DNA of 64,000 bases from SXRF01 sp038043465 (GCA_038043465.1 JBBTBX010000014.1:1-64000), one strand, 5' to 3'. Positions 51,541 to 61,690 are shown, counted from the stretch's first letter. Made by a program: numbers and translations. The notes: generated by a model from the letters alone, not told the origin.

Positions 51541-52395
51541 AAACACCACCGTTTTTTTGCCATTAAGCAACACCCTATGCTCTATATGATATTTCAGTGC
51601 GCGAGCAAGGGCTACGCATTCCGTATCCCGCCCTATTGCCGCTAAATCATCGGGTGAATGAGTGTGGTCCACGCGCGCCACTTCCTGCTCGATTATCGGC
51701 CCTTCATCTAAATCTGTCGTAACATAATGCGCGGTTGCGCCGATAAGTTTTACGCCACGATCAAATGCCTGCGTATATGGCCGCGCGCCTTTGAAACTCG
51801 GTAGGAAAGAATGGTGTATGTTTATTACTTTTCCTTCCAGCTTGCTGCACAGTTCCGGCGATAAAATCTGCATATAACGCGCCAGCACCACCACATCAAT
51901 CTGATGACGGGCGATAATTTCCAGCACCTTATTTTCCTGCTCAGCTTTACTCGCTGCATTAACCGGAAGATGGTAATAAGGAATCTCATGCCATTTTGCC
52001 AGATGCTCCCAATCATTATGGTTGGAAATAATCGCCGGAATATCAATGGCAAGCTGTCCGGTTTTCTGGCGGTATAGCAAATCATTCAAGCAGTGACCAA
52101 ACGTCGAAACCATAATAAGCACGCGGCTTTTACGGGTTTTATAGGCAATGTCCCACTGCATGGAAAAACGCTGCGCCACCTTGTCATAAAACAGTTTTTT
52201 AAGCGTATCCTGATTCGGCCCGCCCGCCTCAATACTGAATTCAATGCGCAGAAAAAACTGCCCAGTGGATTCATCGCCAAATTGTGCCGACTCAATGATA
52301 AAGCCAAAATTTTCAGCAAGAAAACCAGTCACACTCGCAACGATTCCGCGAACATCTGGACATGATAAAGTTAGTATATAGCGGTTTTGGTTCAT
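51535..52395 (-). CDS. purU: Formyltetrahydrofolate deformylase
   Basis: PurU hydrolyses 10-formyl-THF to THF and formate. The 286 residues have an N-terminal ACT domain (about 7-85, LSCPDVRGIVASVTGFLAE) and a formyl-transferase-like domain with the HHSFLPSFKGARPYTQAF catalytic block near residue 193, and the ATAHYVTTDLDEGPIIEQ segment. It overlaps divL by 4 bp. Confidence 0.95.
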   Translation of the reverse strand: MNQNRYILTLSCPDVRGIVASVTGFLAENFGFIIESAQFGDESTGQFFLRIEFSIEAGGPNQDTLKKLFYDKVAQRFSMQWDIAYKTRKSRVLIMVSTFGHCLNDLLYRQKTGQLAIDIPAIISNHNDWEHLAKWHEIPYYHLPVNAASKAEQENKVLEIIARHQIDVVVLARYMQILSPELCSKLEGKVINIHHSFLPSFKGARPYTQAFDRGVKLIGATAHYVTTDLDEGPIIEQEVARVDHTHSPDDLAAIGRDTECVALARALKYHIEHRVLLNGKKTVVFK

Positions 52396-54398
52396 ACAGC
52401 CTTCTTTGTTTTTGTAGTTTTTTCAGGCAGTTTCAATTCAGGATTATCACGCAGAAGGTAACATTCAAAACGCGCGCCCTTTTGCGATTCAGAATTTAAA
52501 ACCACCCGCCCGCCATGCAGCTCTATAAAGCTTTTCACAATCGGAAGCCCAAGCCCGGTTCCTGAACGACTGGTCGACTTGCCTTTCGCGGCTTCCTGAT
52601 TACGTCCCTTATAGAATTTGCTGAATACAACTTCCTGCTCATCAATAGGAATTCCCTGCCCATCATCTTCCACCCACAACATAATCTCACCAGCCTCGGT
52701 TTCCTTAGCACCAAAACTTATTTTACCGCCTTCCTGTGAATATTTTATGGCATTGGAAAGAAGGTTGAATAATATCTGCTTGAGGCGCGTTTCATCACCA
52801 ATCATCTTACCTATTTTGGAAGGGCATTCAAACTTAATGGTAATGGAGTTTTCCTTACTGCGCTCCTGTATCAACGACAGCACCGGTTTCATCATCGCAT
52901 AAATATCAAAGCGCGATATGTTAAGACGCATATAACCCGCTTCAATTCCTGCCAGATCCAGAATATCATTGATAAGCTGCATGAGATGCTGCGAAGATTG
53001 GTGTATACCTTCAACATATTCGCGTTGTTTGTCTGACAGCGTACCGAAATATTCCTGCCTGAGCATTTCCGAAAATCCGCTTATCGAGGTCAGTGGTGAA
53101 CGCAGTTCATATGACACATTGGCAAGGAATTCGGTTTTGAGCCTGTCCGCTTCCGACAGCGCATCGTTACGCTCCCGTAACGACCTCTCTACCAATGTTG
53201 AATCGGTAATATCAAGGTAAGTAATCAGCGTAGCCCCATCCGGCAACGGCACTTTGCGACAATCAATTACCTTGCCGTCAGAACGCTCAATACGCCTTGA
53301 ATTAAAATCACGGGTCAGCAATTGCTCCATATGCTGATTCTTGAAACTTTCCCAATCTTCCACGGCAAATAACGTTCTGTATTTTTCCAGCAGCTCGCGG
53401 ATATGCGGCTCTGAATTTACAAATTCAACCTCCAGGTTCCACATAAGCAAATAGCCGGGATTGCTGAGTTTTAACCTTCCATCCTCACCAAATACCGCAA
53501 CTCCTTCATGCAGATTATCCAACGTTTCGCGCTGCACCGCAATCAATGTATTATATGAACGCTCCAGAGCCAGCCTGTCAGTTACATCTTCATAGGCAAA
53601 TAAAATTCCGCCGAGCGCATGCGGAATCGCAATAACGCGCAAAGCTTTACCATCCGGCAAATAGAAAAACTCTTCGCGTGGCTCCAGCAAATCAGTAAAT
53701 AACTTTATCTGTTGCTGCTTGAAAAAATGGAAATTTGCTTGTTCGGGAAGTCGGCGTTTCTCATGTAAGACCTCAAGTATTTCACTATATGTCGGGTGCG
53801 AATCCAGCCACACTTCATCAAATTTCCAGAGCGCGACAAAGGCATTGTTGAAGGTTTTAAGACGCATGTCAGAACCATAAATCGCCATCGCACTTGCAGA
53901 ACTTTCAAGAAAATCATCCTGCGCTGAGATATAGCGAGCAATGTCTTCTTTCAATTTATCAACTTCGCTGTAATCAATGGCAAAACCAGCGAACATTTTT
54001 TCTTCAGGTATGGAAAACTCGGTAATTTCATAGAGCTTGCGATGCCCACCAACAACAATATGCCGCCTGTCAGTGACTGATCTTGTGCTAACACCTGCTT
54101 GCTGCGACATCATCCGCACACGTTTATCAAGCTCCGGCACAACGCCAGATTCAGCACTGTCCAGCAAATCATCTACTGCTTCGCTGTAAGCCAGATTATG
54201 AAAGCCGATATTGAGATCTTCGCCACGCTGCCAGATTGGATATGGCGACATATTAAGCAGGGTAGAATAAATTTTCAGGTTGGATTTTAGTTTTTCGTTC
54301 TCAGTCAATAACTCCACCTCACGTCCACTAGGCACAGCACAAGCCTTATGACCATGAAAAACCGACTTTATTACGGATGCGATACGATTCACACGCAC
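52392..54398 (-). CDS. divL: DivL-like PAS pseudo-histidine kinase (Tyr in the H-box)
   Basis: This 668-residue protein has several PAS-like domains (about 45-145, 160-270 and 285-400), then a HisKA/HATPase module. The H-box reads FLANVSYELRSPLTSI, so the phosphoacceptor His is Tyr430 (codon TAT). The ATP-binding G boxes (DDGQGIP, SGTGLGLPIV) are intact. Tyr at this position marks DivL, which in Caulobacter binds DivK and controls CckA-CtrA. The position upstream of purU and next to ahcY also fits. There is no clear N-terminal membrane helix, unlike Caulobacter DivL. Confidence 0.85.
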   Translation of the reverse strand: MRVNRIASVIKSVFHGHKACAVPSGREVELLTENEKLKSNLKIYSTLLNMSPYPIWQRGEDLNIGFHNLAYSEAVDDLLDSAESGVVPELDKRVRMMSQQAGVSTRSVTDRRHIVVGGHRKLYEITEFSIPEEKMFAGFAIDYSEVDKLKEDIARYISAQDDFLESSASAMAIYGSDMRLKTFNNAFVALWKFDEVWLDSHPTYSEILEVLHEKRRLPEQANFHFFKQQQIKLFTDLLEPREEFFYLPDGKALRVIAIPHALGGILFAYEDVTDRLALERSYNTLIAVQRETLDNLHEGVAVFGEDGRLKLSNPGYLLMWNLEVEFVNSEPHIRELLEKYRTLFAVEDWESFKNQHMEQLLTRDFNSRRIERSDGKVIDCRKVPLPDGATLITYLDITDSTLVERSLRERNDALSEADRLKTEFLANVSYELRSPLTSISGFSEMLRQEYFGTLSDKQREYVEGIHQSSQHLMQLINDILDLAGIEAGYMRLNISRFDIYAMMKPVLSLIQERSKENSITIKFECPSKIGKMIGDETRLKQILFNLLSNAIKYSQEGGKISFGAKETEAGEIMLWVEDDGQGIPIDEQEVVFSKFYKGRNQEAAKGKSTSRSGTGLGLPIVKSFIELHGGRVVLNSESQKGARFECYLLRDNPELKLPEKTTKTKKAV

Positions 54399-54475
54399 TC
54401 ACTCTTCAAGTTATTTATAAAATGACGATAGACAGAAAAAAAACACTTTGTCTAGCGTCATTTGAAAAATAAAAT

Positions 54476-55795
54476 TTAGTAGCGGTAGCCTTCAGGCTTA
54501 AATGGCCCTTCTGCTGAAATGCTGAGATATTCCGCCTGTTTCTTGCTGAGCTTGGTAAGCTTCACACCAAGCTTATCAAGATGCAGGGCTGCAACTTTTT
54601 CATCCAGATGTTTTGGCAGAACATAAACTTTATTTTCGTATTTTGCATGATGGTTCCAAAGTTCAATCTGCGCCAGAACCTGATTGGAGAACGATGTGCT
54701 CATCACAAAGCTAGGATGCCCAGTGGCACAACCAAGATTCACCAGACGGCCCTTGGCAAGAACGATTATGCGTTTTCCATCGGGAAAAGCCACTTCATCA
54801 ACCTGTGGCTTCACTTCTTTCCATGTCATATTTTTGAGTGAAGCAACCTGAATTTCACTGTCGAAATGACCGATATTGCAGACAATAGCGCGGTCTTTCA
54901 TCGCCCGCATATGTTCCAGAGTAATTACATCAACATTGCCGGTTGCAGTCACAAAAATATCCCCACGCGCAGCAGCGTCTTCCATAGTAATTACTTCATA
55001 ACCTTCCATAGCCGCCTGCAGCGCGCAGATTGGATCTATCTCTGTCACAATCACGCGTGCACCCTGACCTTTAAGCGCGTGCGCGCAGCCTTTGCCCACA
55101 TCGCCATAACCAGCGACCACAGCAATTTTGCCAGCAATCATAACGTCAGTCGCGCGTTTCAAACCATCAGGCAATGACTCACGGCAACCATAAAGATTAT
55201 CGAATTTTGATTTGGTAACCGAATTATTCACGTCAATCGCTGGAACTTTAAGCTCACCAGCTTTCACCATTTCATAAAGACGGTGAACACCAGTTGTGGT
55301 TTCTTCAGAAAGCCCTTTTACTTCTTTCAGCAGTTCTGGAAATTTTTTATGCATCATGATCGTTAGATCGCCGCCATCATCTAAAATCATGTTCGGAGTC
55401 CAGCCATCAGCACCTTTAATAGTTTGCTCAATGCACCAGTCAGCCTCTTCCTCGGTTTCACCTTTCCATGCAAACACAGGAATTCCAGCTGCAGCAATCG
55501 CCGCTGCTGCCTGATCCTGCGTAGAAAATATGTTACAACTGCTCCAGCGCACAGTCGCGCCAAGCGCGGTCAAAGTTTCAATAAGCACAGCAGTTTGAAT
55601 GGTCATATGCAGACAGCCAGCAATGCGCGCGCCCTTCAGTGGCTGCGATTTAGCGTATTCAGCACGTATCGCCATAAGCCCCGGCATTTCGGTTTCTGCG
55701 AGGGAAATTTCATTGCGCCCCCAAGCGGCAAGACTCATGTCAGCCACTTTGTAATCAGAAAAATTATTTTTAGCAGCGGTCGCAGAATTACTCAT
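54476..55795 (-). CDS. ahcY: Adenosylhomocysteinase
   Basis: AhcY splits S-adenosylhomocysteine into adenosine and homocysteine, using bound NAD. The 439-residue protein has CLHMTIQTAVLIETL near the start, the CNIFSTQDQAAAAI block, the NAD fold VVAGYGDVGKGCAHALKGQG (about 232-251) and the C-terminal KPEGYRY. Length is normal. An AAAAGGAAAA site precedes the ATG. I see no SAH or SAM riboswitch in the short leader. Confidence 0.96.
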   Translation of the reverse strand: MSNSATAAKNNFSDYKVADMSLAAWGRNEISLAETEMPGLMAIRAEYAKSQPLKGARIAGCLHMTIQTAVLIETLTALGATVRWSSCNIFSTQDQAAAAIAAAGIPVFAWKGETEEEADWCIEQTIKGADGWTPNMILDDGGDLTIMMHKKFPELLKEVKGLSEETTTGVHRLYEMVKAGELKVPAIDVNNSVTKSKFDNLYGCRESLPDGLKRATDVMIAGKIAVVAGYGDVGKGCAHALKGQGARVIVTEIDPICALQAAMEGYEVITMEDAAARGDIFVTATGNVDVITLEHMRAMKDRAIVCNIGHFDSEIQVASLKNMTWKEVKPQVDEVAFPDGKRIIVLAKGRLVNLGCATGHPSFVMSTSFSNQVLAQIELWNHHAKYENKVYVLPKHLDEKVAALHLDKLGVKLTKLSKKQAEYLSISAEGPFKPEGYRY

Positions 55796-55882
55796 GACAT
55801 TTTCCTTTTCGTTGTAAAATTATCCATAAACACGCTGGGAAGCTAGCTTCTGCACACTAAAACTGCAAGCACAAAATAACGC

Positions 55883-56593
55883 TTACAGCTTTATCTCGAT
55901 AAGGGTTTTAGTGGAAAGAAATGGCAATATTTCCAATAAATCAGCTAGCTTCAATGCCACACAACCTTCTGTTGGCTCATAATTTTCACGGGCAATATGT
56001 ATGAAAATGGCACTACCTTTTCCCGAAACAACCGACGAATCGTTATAACCAATAGGAATAATCAAATCGTAGACATCATCATCGCGCCAAAGTTTTTCGT
56101 GTGAAAAACTCGATGGAAGAAGTATATGCCTGTTATAATCCGGCGAATTCACATCATCACACCAGCCATCATTTTGCGTTATTATTTTTAACGGTAAATC
56201 GGTTCGCGGTTTTTTTATTTTATCAGCGCGATACCATAATTCACGAAGTGGAAATGTTCCGAGCGGTGTGCAGCCATCACCTTCTTTTTTATCGGCAGAA
56301 AATCCATTTTTACCAATAGCACAATGATAGGTTTTTCCACGAAAGATAATATTGTTGCCAATTAAAATCATATTATTATATGGCGTATAATTTATATATT
56401 CCTCTGAAGACCCTCTGAATGTCCTATAAATAAACATCATAATAAGTGGAATTCCTATTGGAGATAAAAAGAACGCTGGCATCCAAGCATCACCATTCGT
56501 TCCGGTACAAATTGAACCATCACATCCAAACATCGGCCAAATAATTGCCGCAATATAAAGCAAGATAACTAGAAAATTTATAATACCCATCAA
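55883..56593 (-). CDS. Membrane-anchored L,D-transpeptidase-like protein
   Basis: This 236-residue protein has two or three N-terminal hydrophobic segments (about 3-20 and 38-58) followed by a YkuD-type domain. CAIGKNGFSADKKEGDGCTP then LGTFPL begins it, and the catalytic block HIARENYEPTEGCVAL (His, then Cys in EGC) closes it at about 205-220. L,D-transpeptidases form 3-3 cross-links or attach proteins to peptidoglycan. The start overlaps the dxs stop by 4 bp. Two leading helices are not usual for the family. Confidence 0.82.
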   Translation of the reverse strand: MMGIINFLVILLYIAAIIWPMFGCDGSICTGTNGDAWMPAFFLSPIGIPLIMMFIYRTFRGSSEEYINYTPYNNMILIGNNIIFRGKTYHCAIGKNGFSADKKEGDGCTPLGTFPLRELWYRADKIKKPRTDLPLKIITQNDGWCDDVNSPDYNRHILLPSSFSHEKLWRDDDVYDLIIPIGYNDSSVVSGKGSAIFIHIARENYEPTEGCVALKLADLLEILPFLSTKTLIEIKL

Positions 56594-58509
56594 GCAGATT
56601 TTCTCACGGGTTGCCCAGCAGAAATTCCCGATTGCAGCACTTTCTCCACGATTTGCGGAGCGTTGAGTCCCGCTATATCATACATGGTTTGTGGGGTGTT
56701 TTGCTCAATAAATTCATCAGGCAGGCACAAGGCAAGAATTTTGCAACCACCTTGCAACAAATCGTTATTTGCTGCGAAGCTCAGCACGTGTGAACCAAAG
56801 CCACCAATTGCGCCCTCTTCCACTGTTATCAGCAACTCATGTTTTGCAATTAAACTGCGGATTAAATCTTCATCAATCGGTTTAGCGAAACGGGCATCAG
56901 CAACCGTAACTTTAATTCCTTTTTCTGTCAGAATATCGGCCGCCTTCAGGCATTCTGCCAAACGTGTACCAAGAGACAGCAAAGCAACCTTGGAACCCAC
57001 ATCTTCACGCACGATCCGGCCTTTGCCAATTTCCAGCGGCACGCCAACTTCGGGAAGCACCACTCCAACACCCTCTCCCCTCGGATAACGCACCGCGCTT
57101 GGCGCATTATCAATGGCAACAGCTGTCGCAATCATATGTTTAAGTTCCGCTTCATCGCTTGGTGCCATCACAATAAAATTCGGCAGGCTGGCAAGATAAG
57201 TAACGTCAAAAGCCCCGGCGTGGGTTGGCCCATCCGCACCAACTAATCCAGCGCGGTCAATCGCAAAGCGTACCGGCAGGTTTTGAATCGCCACATCGTG
57301 CACCACCTGATCATAACCACGCTGCAGGAAAGTGGAATAAATAGCGCAGAACGGCTTATAACCCTGCGTAGCCAAACCAGCAGCAAAAGTCACAGCATGC
57401 TGCTCGGCAATACCAACATCAAACATGCGCTGTGGAAATTCTCTGGCAAATAAATCAAGACCAGTGCCTGAGGGCATAGCAGCAGTGACAGCCACTATTT
57501 TCTCATCTCTCTTTGCTTCTGCTATCAGGCTGTCAGCAAAAACTTTAGTATAGCTTGGCGCAGCAACAACAGATTTTTTCTGCGTTCCGGTCGTAACATC
57601 AAAACTGTTTACACCATGATATTTATCATCGGATGCCTCCGCCGGCGCATAACCATGCCCCTTGCGCGTCACTACATGCAACAAAATAGGTCCACTATCT
57701 TTCTGGTTTTTTATATTGCGCAGAACCGGTAGCAAATGCGCCAGATTATGCCCATCAACCGGCCCGACATAATAAAAACCAAGCTGCTCAAAAAGTGTGC
57801 CGCCAACAGCAATGTCACGCGCCAGATGCTCTGCCCGGCGTGCGAAGCGAAGCAGTGGCTCTGGAAATTTGCTGGCAACAACTTTACCAATATGCCGTAA
57901 AGTATGATAGGGATGCGAAGAAATCAAACGCGATAGATATGTACTCATCGCACCAACCGGTCTTGCAATCGACATATCATTATCATTTAAAATAACAATA
58001 AGGCGAGTGCCAATACTACCAGCATTGTTCAGTGCTTCATACGCCATTCCAGCACTCATTGCACCATCACCAATAACGGCAATTACCTCATGTTTTTTTC
58101 CTCCAAGGTCGCGTGCCACCGCCATTCCCAGCGCAGCAGAAACGGACGTGGAACTATGTCCTGCACCAAATACATCATATTCGCTTTCATCGCGTTTGCA
58201 AAAACCAGACAATCCATCCGGTTTACGTAATGTCCGTATTTTTTCACGCCTGCCTGTAAGAATTTTGTGCGGATAAGATTGATGACCAACATCCCAGATA
58301 AGTAAATCATCAGGGGTATTAAAAACATGATGCAAGGCAACTGTTAGCTCAACAACACCGAGCCCCGCCCCTAAATGACCGCCAGTATGCGATACGGCAG
58401 AAACTGTCTCCGTGCGCAACTCTGTCGCCAGCTGTTCAAGCTGGGCATCAGAGAACTCACGAATATCACGAGGATAATTCACGCCATCAAGCAAAGGGGT
58501 ATTACTCAC
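56590..58509 (-). CDS. dxs: 1-deoxy-D-xylulose-5-phosphate synthase
   Basis: Dxs makes the first intermediate of the MEP isoprenoid pathway from pyruvate and glyceraldehyde 3-phosphate. The 639 residues carry the thiamine-diphosphate motif GDGAMSAGMAYEALNNAG (about 150-167), HVVTRKGHGYAPAE, and the transketolase signature DRAGLVGADGPTHAGAFD near 420. The length is the family norm. It is upstream of the L,D-transpeptidase gene in the same transcription unit. Confidence 0.96.
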   Translation of the reverse strand: MSNTPLLDGVNYPRDIREFSDAQLEQLATELRTETVSAVSHTGGHLGAGLGVVELTVALHHVFNTPDDLLIWDVGHQSYPHKILTGRREKIRTLRKPDGLSGFCKRDESEYDVFGAGHSSTSVSAALGMAVARDLGGKKHEVIAVIGDGAMSAGMAYEALNNAGSIGTRLIVILNDNDMSIARPVGAMSTYLSRLISSHPYHTLRHIGKVVASKFPEPLLRFARRAEHLARDIAVGGTLFEQLGFYYVGPVDGHNLAHLLPVLRNIKNQKDSGPILLHVVTRKGHGYAPAEASDDKYHGVNSFDVTTGTQKKSVVAAPSYTKVFADSLIAEAKRDEKIVAVTAAMPSGTGLDLFAREFPQRMFDVGIAEQHAVTFAAGLATQGYKPFCAIYSTFLQRGYDQVVHDVAIQNLPVRFAIDRAGLVGADGPTHAGAFDVTYLASLPNFIVMAPSDEAELKHMIATAVAIDNAPSAVRYPRGEGVGVVLPEVGVPLEIGKGRIVREDVGSKVALLSLGTRLAECLKAADILTEKGIKVTVADARFAKPIDEDLIRSLIAKHELLITVEEGAIGGFGSHVLSFAANNDLLQGGCKILALCLPDEFIEQNTPQTMYDIAGLNAPQIVEKVLQSGISAGQPVRKSA

Positions 58510-58551
58510 AACATCATCTCAATCTTTTAAATCCACGAAACACTTAAAACG

Positions 58552-59190
58552 CTATCTCAACAACATATTCCTGCCATTATTTACCACGATCAGATTGCCG
58601 TCCATAAGATTATATGTACCATCCGGCATTATCTTTCTATTGCCATAATCATCAACCAGATACACATAAACTCCCTCAAAAGCAATTACCTGTCCGCTAC
58701 GCAACTTTGGTTCTTTTCCGGTAAATACTACCGTCTCGCGTTGAGGCACCACCACTTCTGCCTGTCCTACAATAGGCGGATAATAGTTACTTATCTTTTC
58801 CATTTTTGCTACATTCGCTGATGTATTGCTCTTAACTTCCACTCCGATAAAATTATCTTCCGGCAGATCATCATCCGGTTTTGCTACTTTAACCACAGAA
58901 TCGGATGCAAGATCAGAACTAGACACACTATTAGAACTAGCCGAAGACTTCATCGAATTCAGAATAGCCACTTTGCTATTAGGATCAACAGCGACTCCTT
59001 CACTAAATACTCCTGTATTACCAGCACCTTGTTGCTGTTCTATGAATAAGTTAGTAGCAATAGTCAGTTCATCTGAACCATATTTTGCCAGCAATTCTCT
59101 CTGCTTATTCTGAAATTCCCTAAGCGGATTACTGCCAAAAATAAGCGTGCCGACTATGAAACATATACCTATTAACATCAGAAATCGCAT
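58552..59190 (-). CDS. Hypothetical protein with N-terminal membrane anchor
   Basis: This 212-residue protein has a hydrophobic N-terminal segment (about 2-19) that could be a signal anchor, a Ser/Asn-rich disordered middle (about 60-125), and a beta-rich C-terminal part (about 145-210, EPKLRSGQVIAFEGVYVYLV then DDYGNRKIMPDGTYNLMDG). I recognise no family. It lies upstream of dxs on the same strand, with a 42-bp gap. Confidence 0.6.
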   Translation of the reverse strand: MRFLMLIGICFIVGTLIFGSNPLREFQNKQRELLAKYGSDELTIATNLFIEQQQGAGNTGVFSEGVAVDPNSKVAILNSMKSSASSNSVSSSDLASDSVVKVAKPDDDLPEDNFIGVEVKSNTSANVAKMEKISNYYPPIVGQAEVVVPQRETVVFTGKEPKLRSGQVIAFEGVYVYLVDDYGNRKIMPDGTYNLMDGNLIVVNNGRNMLLR

Positions 59191-59220
59191 AATATACCCT
59201 CAAAGCATTATTCAGACCTT

Positions 59221-59470
59221 ATAGTAACTCTGTATAATTACTATACAGAATTACTATGAAAATCGAGCCAGAAAGACCAATTTTCTGCTGCGAAGCAAGC
59301 GTAACTTCAAATAATAACTGTAAAGCTATTATTTGAAACAACTAATAATTGTTACAGAAAATAATGATACATCATTATTTTCTGGTTACGCCTGCTACGC
59401 GGCGAAAAATCGGACTTTCGGTCTCGATTTTCATACTCTATTCTGTATTAAAAAATACAGAATAGAGTAT
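59221..59470. repeat. Composite hairpin-core repeat, copy B
   Basis: Starting from the left: hairpin 3-like (59221-59256), a diverged core starting GAAAATCGAGCCAGAAAGAC, a hairpin TTCAAATAAT...ATTATTTGAA (59306-59337), hairpin 2 AGAAAATAATGATACATCAT (59356-59383), the inverted core, and hairpin 1 (59433-59470). This is the same composite as copy A at 42373, in opposite orientation. The rest of the 59191-59557 gap shows nothing else. Confidence 0.85.
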
Positions 59471-59557
59471 ATATATTCATTGCAAACAAATCAGACCATT
59501 GCGTTTAATACACGCGGTTAGTGTAGCATAAACTGCGGCAGTTTTCATCAAAAACTA

Positions 59558-60469
59558 TCAGATTTTCATCAAACACCATAGTAAAATCGCCTTTTGCACG
59601 TGCAACCGGTTTTCCGCCTCATCAAATACTCTAGATTGCACCCCATCAATAACCTCAGAAGTAACCTCCTGCCCACGATGTGCAGGCAAACAATGCAGGA
59701 AAATCGCCTTTTTATCAGCTTTTTTCATAAGTTCGGCATTAACCTGATACGGCGCAAGAATCTTTATTTGTGCGTCCACATCCGGATCACCCATAGATAC
59801 CCATGTATCAGTGATTACAGCATGTGCCCCAGAAACAGCCTCTTCCGGTGAATCTGAAATCTTAATATTACCGCCACGCGCTAGCGCCCAGTCAATCACC
59901 TGCGGAAGCGGGGAAAGGGTCGGAGGACAGGCAATTTTGAAATTACAGCCAAATAGCGTCGCTGCCTGAATCCAGCTTTGCGCCACATTATTACCATCCC
60001 CTACCCATGCTATTGTTTTTCCTTTGATATTTCCAATATTTTCCTCAAATGTTAATATATCGGCAAGTATCTGGCAGGGATGACTAAACTCAGTAAGCCC
60101 ATTTATCACCGGAACACTCGCATTTTCCGAAAGTTGAATCAGCTTGTCGTGACTATGGCAGCGTAACATAATAGCATCCACATAGCGCGAAAGCACACGG
60201 GCAGTATCCTCTACCGACTCTCCTCTCCCAAGCTGCAGTTCATTACCATTAAAGGAAAGGGCATGACCGCCCAGCTCCATCATAGCTACCTCAAAAGATA
60301 CTCTGGTTCTGGTAGAATTTTTTTCAAAAATCATCGCAAGTTTTTTATTGGCAAGCAATGGCTCGAACCTGCCTTCCGCCCGTTCTTTTTTAAGGCGTAC
60401 TGCGCAATCAAGAATTTTTCGCAGTTCAATCGCCGTAATATCAGAAAAATCTATAAAATGCCTGGTCAT
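59558..60469 (-). CDS. argF: Ornithine carbamoyltransferase
   Basis: ArgF forms citrulline from ornithine and carbamoyl phosphate. The start at 60469 (MTRHFIDFSDI) gives 303 residues; the longer frame overlaps argD and is not family-like. The carbamoyl-phosphate motif FEKNSTRTRVSFEVAM is near residue 47, LTEFSHPCQILADILT near 125 and HCLPAHRG near 267. It follows argD by 13 bp, the common argD-argF pair. Confidence 0.95.
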   Translation of the reverse strand: MTRHFIDFSDITAIELRKILDCAVRLKKERAEGRFEPLLANKKLAMIFEKNSTRTRVSFEVAMMELGGHALSFNGNELQLGRGESVEDTARVLSRYVDAIMLRCHSHDKLIQLSENASVPVINGLTEFSHPCQILADILTFEENIGNIKGKTIAWVGDGNNVAQSWIQAATLFGCNFKIACPPTLSPLPQVIDWALARGGNIKISDSPEEAVSGAHAVITDTWVSMGDPDVDAQIKILAPYQVNAELMKKADKKAIFLHCLPAHRGQEVTSEVIDGVQSRVFDEAENRLHVQKAILLWCLMKI

Positions 60470-60482
60470 ATCAATACTTTCA

Positions 60483-61667
60483 TTATATTTTCCTACAGGT
60501 TCTGCGTATAATATCTGCTGCTTCATTAACATGTTTCTCCTCAATAATCAGCGGTGGTGTAATGCGTATAATTCCGTCCTCGGCGGGTGAAGTAAAAAGA
60601 CCATTCTCCCTTAAATTTTCAACCAGCTTAATGTGCGGGATTTTTGCCTGCATCCCAAGCATAAGCCCCCGCCCACGCACCTCAGAAAACAGGCTAGGAA
60701 ATTCAAGGGCGATTGCTGATAATTGCTCTTTCAGCAACCTGCCAACCGCTTCCACCTGCCGCAAAAAATCCGGTGCAAGTATAATATCCAAAACTGCATT
60801 TCCAACCGCCATTGCCAGAGGGTTTGAACCATAAGTCGAACCATGTGTGCCAGCAGACATGCAGGAGGCTACCTTGTCTGTAACCAAACATGCACCCAGA
60901 GGAAATCCACCACCTATACCTTTTGCTACAGAAACAATATCAGGAACAACATCGGATTGCTGGTGGGCAAATAGCGAGCCTGTACGCCCCATGCCACATT
61001 GCACCTCGTCTATAAACAGAAGCAGCCCATATTTGTCAGCAATACGGCGAAGTCCTTGTAAAAATTCGTGCCTAGCCTCCCTTATTCCACCTTCACCCTG
61101 AATCGGCTCAACCAATATTGCCGCTGTTTCCGGTGTAATGGCAGCTTCCACAGCTTGCAAATTATTGAATTCCACACGGTCAAACCCATCAAGCAGAGGC
61201 CCATAGCCAGCGCGCGCTATCTCATTGCCACCTGCCGAGATACAAGCAAAGCTGCGCCCATGAAACCCGCCTTCCATAGTGATAACCCGGTAACGCTCAG
61301 GATTTCCATTGGCATCATGATATTTACGCAGGATTTTAAGCCCACACTCCACCGCTTCGCCTCCGGAATTACAGAAAAAAACCTTATCGGCAAAGCAGGC
61401 CGCTGTCAGCCTCTGCGCAAACCGGTTAAGCTCAGGCATTTGATACATATTAGAGCAATGCCAGAGAATATCTGCCTGTTCTTTAAGCGCGGAAACAAGG
61501 TGTGGATGAGAATGTCCAAGGGAATTTACCGCGATGCCAGCGGCAAAATCCAGATAACGCGTACCATCAGGCGCGAAAAGATATACACCTTCCCCACGGG
61601 AAATAGTGACATTGGAACGGCGATAAACTGGTAGAACAGCCGACATTTTTGTTATATTAAAAGCCAA
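60483..61667 (-). CDS. argD: Acetylornithine aminotransferase
   Basis: ArgD converts N-acetylglutamate semialdehyde to N-acetylornithine, using PLP. The 394 residues include RGEGVYLFAPDGTRYLDFAAGIAVNSLGH at the start, NSGGEAVECGLKILRKYH, LFIDEVQCGMGRTG and the PLP lysine in DIVSVAKGIGGGFPLGACL near residue 250. It is the first gene of the argD-argF unit. Confidence 0.95.
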   Translation of the reverse strand: MAFNITKMSAVLPVYRRSNVTISRGEGVYLFAPDGTRYLDFAAGIAVNSLGHSHPHLVSALKEQADILWHCSNMYQMPELNRFAQRLTAACFADKVFFCNSGGEAVECGLKILRKYHDANGNPERYRVITMEGGFHGRSFACISAGGNEIARAGYGPLLDGFDRVEFNNLQAVEAAITPETAAILVEPIQGEGGIREARHEFLQGLRRIADKYGLLLFIDEVQCGMGRTGSLFAHQQSDVVPDIVSVAKGIGGGFPLGACLVTDKVASCMSAGTHGSTYGSNPLAMAVGNAVLDIILAPDFLRQVEAVGRLLKEQLSAIALEFPSLFSEVRGRGLMLGMQAKIPHIKLVENLRENGLFTSPAEDGIIRITPPLIIEEKHVNEAADIIRRTCRKI

Positions 61668-61690
61668 TTAGAAAAGGGGTGATTTTCTTA

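Noticed and set aside
55796..55882. Possible SAM/SAH riboswitch upstream of ahcY
   Set aside because: The leader is under 90 bp and shows no arrangement I can match to a known SAM or SAH riboswitch.
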